NCBI GenBank assembly: GCA_905215425.1
Contig: CAJMQD010000083.1
Span: 1-5,460, forward strand
Direction: 5' to 3'
DNA from: an uncultured bacterium
Lineage (GTDB): Bacteria; Bacillota; Clostridia; Oscillospirales; Oscillospiraceae
Length of the DNA stretch: 5,460 nucleotides
Part shown: positions 1 through 5,413 of the stretch, piece after piece
How positions within the stretch are numbered: the stretch's first letter is position 1
Layout: each line of letters begins with the position of its first letter
Made by a program: the position numbers and the translations under genes
Notes under the pieces: model-generated
The model's input: the letters and a program-made list of their open reading frames with translations, nothing else
Database searches by the model: none
What the model was told of the DNA's origin: nothing

Positions 1-290
1 CCGGCAAGCGCATCTCCATCAAGGATACCCGCGGCATCATCGACGCCATCCTGAACGGCGACATTAAGTCCGCCCCCACCAAGACCATCCCCTACTTCAA
101 TTTCGAGGTCCCCACCGCTCTGCCCGGCGTAGATCCCGCGATTCTGGATCCCCGGGATACCTATGCCGATCCCACCGAGTGGGAGACCAAGGCCAAGGAT
201 CTGGCCGCCCGCTTCGTCAAGAACTTTGCCAAATCTACCACCCACGACGCAGGCAAGGCCCTGGTGGCCGCCGGCCCCAAGGCCGACTGA
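1..290 (+). CDS. pckA: Phosphoenolpyruvate carboxykinase (ATP), C-terminal part (5' end outside window)
   Basis: This is the last 95 residues, read in frame from base 3 to a TGA at 288-290, of the enzyme that converts oxaloacetate and ATP to PEP, ADP and CO2 in the cytosol; in anaerobes it often runs in the PEP-carboxylating direction. The visible segment starts with GKRISIKDT, which matches the adenine/ribose-contacting loop of ATP-type PEPCKs (Arg449 to Thr455 in the E. coli enzyme); both the Arg and the Thr are present here. It continues with the family signature around [12 protein letters not shown], then [18 protein letters not shown], and ends with the typical ALVAAGPK tail. The family is about 530-540 residues long, so roughly four fifths of the gene lies upstream of the window. 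The C-terminus is intact and is followed 14 bp later by a terminator. The identification is firm from motif recall; the direction of flux is inference. Confidence 0.96.
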   Translation, partial: GKRISIKDTRGIIDAILNGDIKSAPTKTIPYFNFEVPTALPGVDPAILDPRDTYADPTEWETKAKDLAARFVKNFAKSTTHDAGKALVAAGPKAD

Positions 291-303
291 TCCCGACTCA
301 TGC

Positions 304-332
304 AGGGGCGCCCACACAGGGCGCCCCTTTTT
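304..332 (+). terminator. Intrinsic terminator of pckA
   Basis: A perfect 9-bp GC stem, GGGGCGCCC (305-313) with GGGCGCCCC (319-327), closes a 5-nt loop ACACA. A flanking A304-T328 pair extends it, and a run of five T (328-332) follows. It starts 14 bp after the pckA stop codon, so it is well placed to end the pckA transcript. It finishes only two bases before the Shine-Dalgarno site of the next gene, so any transcript of that gene coming from upstream must read through it. Confidence 0.93.
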
Positions 333-334
333 CC

Positions 335-340
335 GGAGGT
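335..340 (+). promoter_or_regulatory. Ribosome binding site that sets the DUF1275 gene start
   Basis: GGAGGT lies 7 nt before the ATG at 348. The frame is open back to an ATG at 300, but that codon would put the terminator hairpin inside the coding sequence and has no Shine-Dalgarno site of its own. A second in-frame ATG at 366 has only a weak AAGG before it. The start at 348 is therefore preferred. Confidence 0.85.
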
Positions 341-347
341 TTTCTCT

Positions 348-998
348 ATGAATGAAGGTAAGCATATGTCCGAGGCTCTGCCCCTGGGCCTGCTGTTGGC
401 CCTGACGGGGGGCATTTTGGACGCTTACACCTATTTGAACCGCGGCGCCGTATTCGCCACTGCCGAAACCGGCAACCTGGTCCTGCTGGGCGTCAACCTG
501 GCCATGGGTCACTGGCTTAAAGTCATCTACTACCTGCTGCCCATCTCCTCTTATGCCACCGGGCTGCTGGTTACTCTGGCCTTTCATCGCCGCTCAGACA
601 AGCTGTTTTTCCACTGGCGGCAGTTTGTGGTGCTCACCGAGTGTCTGGTGGTTCTGTTGGCCACCATCATCCCCCAGGGGGAGCTGGACCCCTTGGTGAA
701 CTGTATGATTGCCTTCATCAGCGCCATGCAGGTGCAGACCTTCCGCAAATTCCGGGGGTGCGCCTGTGCCACCACCATGTGTACCGGAAATCTCCGCAGC
801 GGAGTCGAAGCTCTGTACTTCCATCTGGCGGACAAAGAGCCCGGTTCCCTGGACCGTGCCAAGGTCTACTTCGGACTGATCGCTTTTTTTGTCACCGGGG
901 CGGTCATCAGCAGCCTGCTGGCCCCCCTCTTCGCGGGCCAAGCGATTCTGGTTGCTATTCTCCCCCTGGCTGCCAGCTTTTTGCTCATGTTCTTTTAA
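348..998 (+). CDS. YoaK/DUF1275 family integral membrane protein
   Basis: This 216-residue, strongly hydrophobic protein belongs to the YoaK (DUF1275) family, whose biochemical function is not established. Family marks are GGILDAYTYLNRGAVFATAETGN at about residues 21-43 (shown by its G-G-x-x-D-A-Y-T-Y-L start and T-G-N end) and GCACATTMCTGNLRSG at 137-152. About six membrane segments can be seen, near residues 10-28, 42-58, 60-79, 92-109, 114-130 and 172-192, with a further hydrophobic stretch at 196-216. The length agrees with the family norm of about 210-230. The gene follows the pckA terminator so closely that no promoter fits between them; it must use read-through or a promoter inside pckA, where I found no convincing one. 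It converges on the minus-strand operon and shares a bidirectional terminator with it. Family membership is firm; transport or any other role would be a guess. Confidence 0.9.
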   Translation: MNEGKHMSEALPLGLLLALTGGILDAYTYLNRGAVFATAETGNLVLLGVNLAMGHWLKVIYYLLPISSYATGLLVTLAFHRRSDKLFFHWRQFVVLTECLVVLLATIIPQGELDPLVNCMIAFISAMQVQTFRKFRGCACATTMCTGNLRSGVEALYFHLADKEPGSLDRAKVYFGLIAFFVTGAVISSLLAPLFAGQAILVAILPLAASFLLMFF

Positions 999-1006
999 CT
1001 TTAATG

Positions 1007-1048
1007 AAAAAAGGAGCTTGAAACCACTTGGTTTCAAGCTCCTTTTTT
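1007..1048. terminator. Bidirectional intrinsic terminator between convergent units
   Basis: AAAAAAGGAGCTTGAAACC (1007-1025) pairs without a mismatch with GGTTTCAAGCTCCTTTTTT (1030-1048) around an ACTT loop. The core stem is 13 bp, extended by six A-T pairs. Because there is an A run on one side and a T run on the other, the hairpin ends in a U tract in either direction. It lies 8 bp after the DUF1275 stop codon and 110 bp after the stop of the last minus-strand gene, so it can serve both. Confidence 0.95.
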
Positions 1049-1126
1049 CTTGTAAGCAGCCTTTCGATCTCCCCTGACGATCCGAGTTTTTCATCCTTTC
1101 GTCACGGAGTTTTCCGGTTCAGCTTC

Positions 1127-1140
1127 CCTGCTTCAGCAGG
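1127..1140 (-). other. Small hairpin in the 3' untranslated region of the minus-strand operon
   Basis: CCTGC (1127-1131) and GCAGG (1136-1140) can pair around a 4-nt loop, starting 18 bp past the stop codon of the YcsI gene. No T run follows it in the minus direction, so it is not a standard terminator. It may slow 3' exonuclease decay of the operon mRNA, or be chance. The rest of 1049-1158 shows only a weak TGACGA/TCGTCA inverted repeat and no gene. Confidence 0.3.
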
Positions 1141-1158
1141 TGAGAGCGGCAGAGATGA

Positions 1159-1980
1159 TTACTTGTTCTTCTGCTGCTCCAAATAGTCGTTCAGCTTCGC
1201 GTTGGGAATATCCGTAATGAACATATAGCCGGGGACGTGAGTGATGACGATGGGGGGCTTGGCGTTCTCCACCGCCGCCTGGGGGGTAACGCCGCAGGGC
1301 CAGAACACGGGAATCTCGCCCTCCCGAATCTCCACAGGGTCGCCGTAGTTGGGCTTCATCACATCCATAACGCCGATCTTCTCCGGATCTCCGATCTGGA
1401 CAGGAGCGCCGTGGACATTGGGCATCTTCACAGTGATGTCATAAGCCTTCTTGGCCTGCTCCGGGGTCATGGGGCGCATGGAGCACACCATCGGACCCTC
1501 GAAGGGACCGGCCTTCTCGGTCTGGATATTGGTCTTGAACATGGGCACATTGCGCTTCATCTCAATGTGGCGAACAGGGATACCGGCAACCATCAGGGCC
1601 TCCTCAAAGGAGAAGGAGCAGCCGATCAGGAATCCCACATAGCCTTCCTTCCAGTACTCAGAGACATCGTTAAGCTCCTTGGTGACCACACCGTTCTCAT
1701 ATACCCAATACCGGGGGATATCGGTACAGATGTTTCCCCCTTCGCCCATGGCATGGGTTTCGGGAGTTCCCTTGATAACCTCCAACACAGGGCAGGCGAA
1801 AGGATTTTTCTTGGTGTACAGCTCAAAATCGTCGGCGTACTCCGGAGGCAGGATGACCAGGTTGGCCTGGGCGTGGCCCCGGCACATACCGGCAGTGGGG
1901 AAGTCGATCTTGCCCTCCCGGATGATCTGACGGACCTCAGAGGGTTTCATGTCGATGTAAGGGGTGATGTCAAAAGCCAT
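1159..1980 (-). CDS. ycsI: YcsI/DUF1445 family putative hydro-lyase (D-glutamate cyclase-like)
   Basis: This cytosolic protein of 273 residues is the last gene of the operon. It matches the YcsI/DUF1445 family throughout: GMCRGHAQANLVILP (31-45), NPFACPVLEV (59-68), TDIPRYWVYENG (86-97), FLIGCSFSFEEAL (117-129), IPVRHIE (134-140), GPFEGPMVCSMRPM (158-171), HGAPVQIGDPEKIG (190-203), then IPVFWPCGVTPQAA (223-236). The length is close to the family norm of about 260. The family is annotated as putative hydro-lyase and is related to the mammalian mitochondrial D-glutamate cyclase, which interconverts D-glutamate and 5-oxo-D-proline. In Bacillus subtilis ycsI also lies in the 5-oxoprolinase gene cluster. 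Here it starts 22 bp after pxpC, with AAGGAG nine bases before the ATG. A role in 5-oxoproline or D-glutamate metabolism fits both family and context, but the exact reaction is inferred. Confidence 0.93.
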   Translation of the reverse strand: MAFDITPYIDMKPSEVRQIIREGKIDFPTAGMCRGHAQANLVILPPEYADDFELYTKKNPFACPVLEVIKGTPETHAMGEGGNICTDIPRYWVYENGVVTKELNDVSEYWKEGYVGFLIGCSFSFEEALMVAGIPVRHIEMKRNVPMFKTNIQTEKAGPFEGPMVCSMRPMTPEQAKKAYDITVKMPNVHGAPVQIGDPEKIGVMDVMKPNYGDPVEIREGEIPVFWPCGVTPQAAVENAKPPIVITHVPGYMFITDIPNAKLNDYLEQQKNK

Positions 1981-2002
1981 TTTTATTTACTCCTTTCTAT
2001 GA

Positions 2003-2947
2003 TTAACGGTTGAAGGACTTGTGCAGCAGACGCAGGGCCGCCCGCTGGGTGAGCAGGGCATCCTGGGCGTGGGCAATGGATACCGCCTCAAAGCGGACCT
2101 TGTCCCCCGCTTTCAGCTGGCCCAGAATACGGAAATCGGCCGTGATCACTGTGGCGATTTTGGTGTAGCCGCCCGTAGTCTGGCGGTCAGCCAGCATAAT
2201 AATGGGTTGTCCGGCGGAGGGCACCTGAACGGAACCGAACACAATACCGTCAGAGATAATGTCGGCCGTCTCCTTGTGCTGGATGGGGGCTCCCTCCAGG
2301 CGGCATCCCATGCGGTCAAAATCCAGCGTGACCGCGTATTCCTCACTGAGGAAGGTCTTGATCCCCTCGTCGGTGAAGGCGTCATCCTGGGGACCCAGGA
2401 CGACCCGAACGGTATACACCGGTCGGGGTACAAACTCCGGATACAGGCTCCGGTCATTCATGTTTTTCAGGTCGGTCTTGGGGGCGCGGAAAGCGATCAT
2501 ATCGCCCTTTTGCAGCTTCCGGCCCTCTACACCGCCGATTTTGGCCTTCAGATAGGTGGATCGGCTCCCCATAACCAGGGGGATCTCTAAGCCTCCGGCA
2601 AAGGCGATGTAAGCCCGGCAGCCGGTTTTGGGTGCGGTAAATCTGAGGACCTGTCCCGCCTGAACTGCAACGGCGCTGTAATTCTTGATCGGCGCACCAT
2701 CCAGGGTGGGACCCAGGTCGCCGCCGGTAATGGCAATGGTATTCGCCGCGTCGAAGCGGAGCTGAGGGCCTATCATGGTGCATTCCAGCACCGCCTCTCC
2801 CTCTTCGTTGCCCACCAGGATATTGGCAATGGCAGCGGCTCTGGGGTCCATAACGCCAGACACAGACACGCCGAACTGCTGATAGCCCACCCGGCCCATA
2901 TCCTGGACGGTAGTCAGCATACCCGGATTGAGAACAGTGATGCTCAA
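2003..2947 (-). CDS. pxpC: 5-oxoprolinase subunit PxpC (KipA, biotin-dependent carboxyltransferase-like)
   Basis: This 314-residue subunit works with PxpA and PxpB as ATP-dependent 5-oxoprolinase (5-oxo-L-proline + ATP + 2 H2O to L-glutamate + ADP + Pi). It is the KipA/AHS2 domain protein, a fold shared with allophanate hydrolase and urea carboxylase parts. Seen in order, counted from the TTG: PGMLTTVQDMGRVGYQ (8-23) with the following GVSVSGVMD (26-34), TGGDLGPTLDG (74-84), FAGGLE (116-121), MGSRSTYLKAKIGG (126-139), RMGCRLEG (212-219) and LADRQTTGGY (252-261). I chose TTG at 2947: it has AAGGAGG seven bases upstream and overlaps the pxpB stop as TTGA. An ATG at 2974 would give 323 residues, but has no ribosome site and leaves a nine-residue non-family extension. 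B. subtilis KipA was first described through an effect on sporulation kinase KinA via KipI; the enzymatic role is the better general assignment. Confidence 0.95.
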   Translation of the reverse strand: MSITVLNPGMLTTVQDMGRVGYQQFGVSVSGVMDPRAAAIANILVGNEEGEAVLECTMIGPQLRFDAANTIAITGGDLGPTLDGAPIKNYSAVAVQAGQVLRFTAPKTGCRAYIAFAGGLEIPLVMGSRSTYLKAKIGGVEGRKLQKGDMIAFRAPKTDLKNMNDRSLYPEFVPRPVYTVRVVLGPQDDAFTDEGIKTFLSEEYAVTLDFDRMGCRLEGAPIQHKETADIISDGIVFGSVQVPSAGQPIIMLADRQTTGGYTKIATVITADFRILGQLKAGDKVRFEAVSIAHAQDALLTQRAALRLLHKSFNR

Positions 2948-3681
2948 TGTGTCTCCTCCTTTCTGGGATGGCACTTGCAGACATAGGTGCCCGCCGCCTC
3001 TTGTCTGGCAATCTCGTCAAATTCTTCCTGGGTGATGGCGTAGAACTTGATGTACTCACCGGCCTTGGGGAGAATGGGGTCTGCTCTGTTGGGGTCGTAC
3101 ATCCGCACCGGGGTTCGGCCGATGAGCTGCCAGCCGCCCGGAGAGTCGATGGGATACACGCCGGTCTGGGAACCGGCAATGCCCACCGACCCCGCAGGGA
3201 TCTTCACTCGGGGCTGTTTCAGACGTGGAGTGGCAATCGACTCATCCATGCCGCCCAGATAGGTGAAGCCGGGGGTAAAGCCCAGCATATAAATCAGATA
3301 CTCGGCGGAAGTGTGAATTTTGATCACTTCTTCCGGGGTCTTATTATTGTGCTGCGCCACAAATTCCAGGTCGGGACCGGCCTCCCCGCCGTAGAGGACA
3401 GGGATCTCCAGTACGTCGCTGGGGGGGATCTGGATATGATCCAGCTGGCCCAGCAGACTCTTCAGTTTCTTCACCAGGGCATTGTATCCGATCACGCCGG
3501 GGTCGTATTGGACCATCAGGGAGCAATAGGTGGGCACCACCTCCACAATTCCGGGGAGCTTGCTTTCATTTAAAGCAATGGTGAAGGCGCGGATTTGGCT
3601 GTTGATGGCCGGGCTGATCTCGCTGCCAAGCTCCACCGTGACCGCAGAATCCCCGGCGAGGCGGATTTTTGCTTCTATCAT
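2944..3681 (-). CDS. pxpB: 5-oxoprolinase subunit PxpB (KipI, AHS1 domain)
   Basis: This 245-residue protein is the second 5-oxoprolinase subunit. Family knowledge places it with PxpC, probably forming the part that activates 5-oxoproline with ATP; the split of roles between subunits is not visible in sequence. Motifs in order: GDSAV near the N-terminus (10-14), EVVPTYCSLMVQYDP (47-61), the IPVLYGGEAGPDL strand (93-105) that opens the catalytic-like half, YMLGFTPGFTYLGG (131-144), TPRLKQPR (151-158), IPAGSVGIAGSQTGVYP (161-177) and SPGGWQLIGRTP (180-191). These are hallmark AHS1/KipI sequences and the length is normal. The ATG at 3681 has GGGGAGGA close upstream and lies 16 bp after the pxpA stop. 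The 3' end overlaps pxpC by 4 bp, and the closing codons carry the pxpC ribosome site. The last 15 or so residues, CKCHPRKEETH at the end, are charged and look unconserved. Confidence 0.96.
   Translation of the reverse strand: MIEAKIRLAGDSAVTVELGSEISPAINSQIRAFTIALNESKLPGIVEVVPTYCSLMVQYDPGVIGYNALVKKLKSLLGQLDHIQIPPSDVLEIPVLYGGEAGPDLEFVAQHNNKTPEEVIKIHTSAEYLIYMLGFTPGFTYLGGMDESIATPRLKQPRVKIPAGSVGIAGSQTGVYPIDSPGGWQLIGRTPVRMYDPNRADPILPKAGEYIKFYAITQEEFDEIARQEAAGTYVCKCHPRKEETH
2955..2961 (-). promoter_or_regulatory. Ribosome binding site inside pxpB that sets a TTG start for pxpC
   Basis: Read on the minus strand, AAGGAGG lies 7 nt before TTG (2947-2945) and within the last codons of pxpB. It sits downstream of the alternative ATG (2974-2972), so it can only serve the TTG. 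Ribosomes finishing pxpB end on the TGA at 2946-2944, directly over the pxpC start, which favours translational coupling. Confidence 0.85.
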
Positions 3682-3697
3682 AGAATTTCCTCCCCAC

Positions 3698-4465
3698 TTA
3701 CATCAGCTGAGCGATGGGAGCGATCTCTATGCCTTTGGCGGTGAGCTCGGCCCGAATATTTTTCACGAACTCAACCGCAGAGGGATTGTCGCCGTGGACA
3801 CAGATGGAGTGGGCTTTGATGGAGATCTCCTCCCCGGTGATGGCAGTTACCTTGCCCTCGGTGACCATGCGGATGGTGCGGGCAATGGCCTCATCCTTGT
3901 CGTGGATCACCGCGCCCGGCTGCTTCCGGGGCACCAGAGTACCGTCGGCCTGATAAGCCCGGTCGGCAAAGACCTCACTGGCCACGCGAAGCCCTGCCTG
4001 CTCTCCGGCTTCCAGCAGCTTGCTGCCTGCCAGTCCCAGAAGGATGATGTCTTTGTCTACGCTGTAAATTCCCTCGGCAATGGTCTTGGCCAGCTCCATG
4101 TCCTTGGCGGCCATATTGTACATGGCCCCGTGGGGCTTGCAGTGCTGCAGCTTCACCCCGTGGGCAGCGGTAAAGGCCATAAGGGCGCCCAGCTGATACT
4201 GGATGTAGGCCTTGACCTCTTTGGGGGAGCACACCATATTTCGGCGGCCAAATCCCATCAGATCGGGGTAACCGGGATGGGCCCCCACCGCCACACCGGC
4301 GGCCTTGGCGGCGGCCACAGTCTTATCCATGACCAGCGGATCGCCGGCGTGATAGCCGCAGGCGACGTTGGCAGAGGAGATGTGGGCGATGACCTCTTCG
4401 TCCATACCAATTGTATAGGCGCCAAAGCTCTCGCCCAGATCGCTGTTCAAATCTACTCTGTACAT
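3698..4465 (-). CDS. pxpA: 5-oxoprolinase subunit PxpA (LamB/YcsF family)
   Basis: This 255-residue cytosolic protein opens the 5-oxoprolinase operon. It belongs to the LamB/YcsF family, a TIM-barrel-like relative of carbohydrate deacetylases, and together with PxpB and PxpC turns 5-oxoproline into glutamate. Family motifs are complete: [12 protein letters not shown] (4-15), [15 protein letters not shown] (29-43), [15 protein letters not shown] (61-75), CKPHGAMYN (109-117), [17 protein letters not shown] (164-180) and ICVHGDNP (221-228). The Asp, His and Glu residues in these blocks are the usual candidate active-site or metal ligands. The length equals the family norm of about 250. The ATG at 4465 has a perfect AAGGAGG eight bases before it and a likely promoter just upstream. 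Nothing is missing or truncated. LamB here is the Aspergillus lactam-utilisation name, not the E. coli maltoporin. Confidence 0.97.
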   Translation of the reverse strand: MYRVDLNSDLGESFGAYTIGMDEEVIAHISSANVACGYHAGDPLVMDKTVAAAKAAGVAVGAHPGYPDLMGFGRRNMVCSPKEVKAYIQYQLGALMAFTAAHGVKLQHCKPHGAMYNMAAKDMELAKTIAEGIYSVDKDIILLGLAGSKLLEAGEQAGLRVASEVFADRAYQADGTLVPRKQPGAVIHDKDEAIARTIRMVTEGKVTAITGEEISIKAHSICVHGDNPSAVEFVKNIRAELTAKGIEIAPIAQLM

Positions 4466-4488
4466 AAAGGATACCTCCTTGCAATAAG

Positions 4489-4517
4489 ATTACAGTACCA
4501 TCGCTCGACAAGGGCAA
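4489..4517 (-). promoter_or_regulatory. Probable sigma-A promoter of the pxpA-pxpB-pxpC-ycsI operon
   Basis: Read on the minus strand, TTGCCC (4517-4512, 4 of 6 to TTGACA) and TGTAAT (4494-4489, 5 of 6 to TATAAT) are separated by exactly 17 bp. The transcript would start near 4482, giving a leader of only about 17 nt that begins at the AAGGAGG site (4480-4474). That short leader leaves no room for a riboswitch or attenuator, so any control should act on initiation. The match is by eye and one mapped 5' end would decide it. Confidence 0.5.
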
Positions 4518-4565
4518 ACACGCCTGACAGCGCGTCTTTCCGGCTCTTTTTACCCTTTTCGCCTT

Positions 4566-4583
4566 GGTGGGCGCCAGCCCACC
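4566..4583. other. GC-rich hairpin between the hydrolase gene and pxpA
   Basis: GGTGGGC (4566-4572) pairs perfectly with GCCCACC (4577-4583) around a GCCA loop. Neither side is followed by a T run in its own reading direction, so it is not a textbook terminator for the upstream hydrolase. It is flanked by an 8-bp inverted repeat, CCTGACAG (4523-4530) and CTGTCAGG (4621-4628). It may stabilise the 3' end of the hydrolase mRNA or be part of a Rho-dependent end. No gene is visible in this 204-bp gap. Confidence 0.4.
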
Positions 4584-4669
4584 TGCGTCTCAAAAAACAA
4601 AATCTCTCGAAAATCCATTCCTGTCAGGTGCAGGCAGTTTTTCCGGTGCTTCAGCCGGTTGTCGGAACC

Positions 4670-5374
4670 TTATGCGCGCGCTGCTTCCTCGATTGCTTTC
4701 AGCAGCTCTTGCGTCGTGATCACGTGACAATAAATATTGTTCAGCGCCGTCAGCTCATTCTCATGCAGTTCCTTGGTGGCGGCCAGGCAGGCGTCCTCAA
4801 TCAGCCAGACGTGGAAGCTCTCGTCAGCCAAATCGCGCACTGTGCCGGACACGCACTGGTCGGTCATGGTACCGGTTACAATCACAGTATCAACCCCCAT
4901 ATTGTGCAGGAGCAGGCGCATATTGGTCCCGGTAATCACGCTGTCAGTCGTCTTGTTGACGACGATGTCCTCCTTCTCAGGGGCCAGTTCCTCGATAATC
5001 GCCCCCCGCGGATCGTCTTCCGTCATCAAGAATTCATTGAAGCCGGTCATTTTCTGCACCAGCGAGCGGTCCGTCCCGCTCTTTTTAAAGCCCTGAATTT
5101 TCGCATAGGTGACCTCCATCTGATGGTCACGGCAGCTTCGAATGATGCTCTGCAGATTGGGGATCACCACATCCTCATAGGTGCGATAGAAGGGCTCCCA
5201 GCGCTCAAGGCGCTCCTTTTCCGCCGCAGTGGGCTGCTCGATATGGGGGCGCTTTACGCAGGCATACTGTGCGTCAATAATCAGCAGCGCAGTTCTTTTG
5301 GGGTCGATCTGCACCGTGCCGTAGTCGAAATCGTCCTCGTAATACATGGAGCAGTACCGGTCGTTTACCTTCAT
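4670..5374 (-). CDS. Isochorismatase-family cysteine hydrolase, substrate unknown
   Basis: This 234-residue cytosolic enzyme belongs to the isochorismatase-like (cysteine hydrolase) superfamily, which includes nicotinamidases, N-carbamoylsarcosine amidases, biuret hydrolases and ureidoacrylate hydrolases. The catalytic triad is present: Asp34 in LLIIDAQ (30-36), Lys141 in VVNKTTDS (138-145) and Cys174 in GTMTDQCV (168-175), followed by the usual GTVRDLAD (177-184) and the LIEDAC strand (191-196). A 25-residue N-terminal extension precedes the first core strand. The ATG at 5374 has GAGGAGGA six bases upstream; Met10 is a less likely start. The gene precedes pxpA by 204 bp on the same strand with no clear terminator between, so some co-transcription is possible. 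Its pairing with 5-oxoprolinase suggests an amide or carbamoyl substrate in nitrogen scavenging, but the sequence does not name the substrate. True isochorismate hydrolysis is unlikely since no siderophore genes are nearby. Confidence 0.92.
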   Translation of the reverse strand: MKVNDRYCSMYYEDDFDYGTVQIDPKRTALLIIDAQYACVKRPHIEQPTAAEKERLERWEPFYRTYEDVVIPNLQSIIRSCRDHQMEVTYAKIQGFKKSGTDRSLVQKMTGFNEFLMTEDDPRGAIIEELAPEKEDIVVNKTTDSVITGTNMRLLLHNMGVDTVIVTGTMTDQCVSGTVRDLADESFHVWLIEDACLAATKELHENELTALNNIYCHVITTQELLKAIEEAARA

Positions 5375-5403
5375 TGATCTTCCTCCTCATAACATAAATT
5401 CTG

Positions 5404-5413
5404 TGACATGTCA
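5404..5413. promoter_or_regulatory. Perfect palindrome overlapping a TTGACA box upstream of the hydrolase gene
   Basis: TGACATGTCA is a perfect 10-bp palindrome 29 bp before the hydrolase start codon. On the minus strand it overlaps a consensus -35 hexamer, TTGACA (5414-5409). The matching -10, TATGAG (5391-5386) at 17 bp with a TG one base before it, overlaps the Shine-Dalgarno site, so transcription from it would lose that site. An AT-rich TATAAA (5427-5422) further upstream could be the real -10, with the palindrome then just downstream of the start point as an operator. Its -35 region is poor. The element is suggestive, not proven. Confidence 0.35.

Noticed and set aside
300..347. A longer DUF1275 protein starting at the ATG at 300
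   Set aside because: The extra 16 residues would be encoded by the terminator hairpin and the Shine-Dalgarno site, and there is no ribosome site before 300.
1237..2013. A 258-codon open frame on the plus strand opposite the YcsI gene
   Set aside because: The opposite strand carries a full-length YcsI protein with a ribosome site; this frame is a compositional shadow with no recognisable motif.
2454..3179. A 241-codon minus-strand open frame overlapping pxpB and pxpC in another frame
   Set aside because: It is very rich in Arg, Pro and Ser, typical of an off-frame reading, and overlaps two well-supported genes on the same strand.
4466..4488. A riboswitch or leader attenuator ahead of pxpA
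   Set aside because: The predicted promoter leaves a leader of only about 17 nt, and the rest of the gap shows no multi-stem aptamer pattern or leader hairpin with a T run.
3530..5377. A 615-codon open frame on the plus strand opposite pxpA and the hydrolase gene
   Set aside because: It is antisense to genes with complete family motifs, is rich in His, Gly and Leu as expected from a reverse reading of GC-rich codons, matches no family I know, and runs straight through the intergenic hairpin. It is a shadow frame, though its length could mislead a gene caller.
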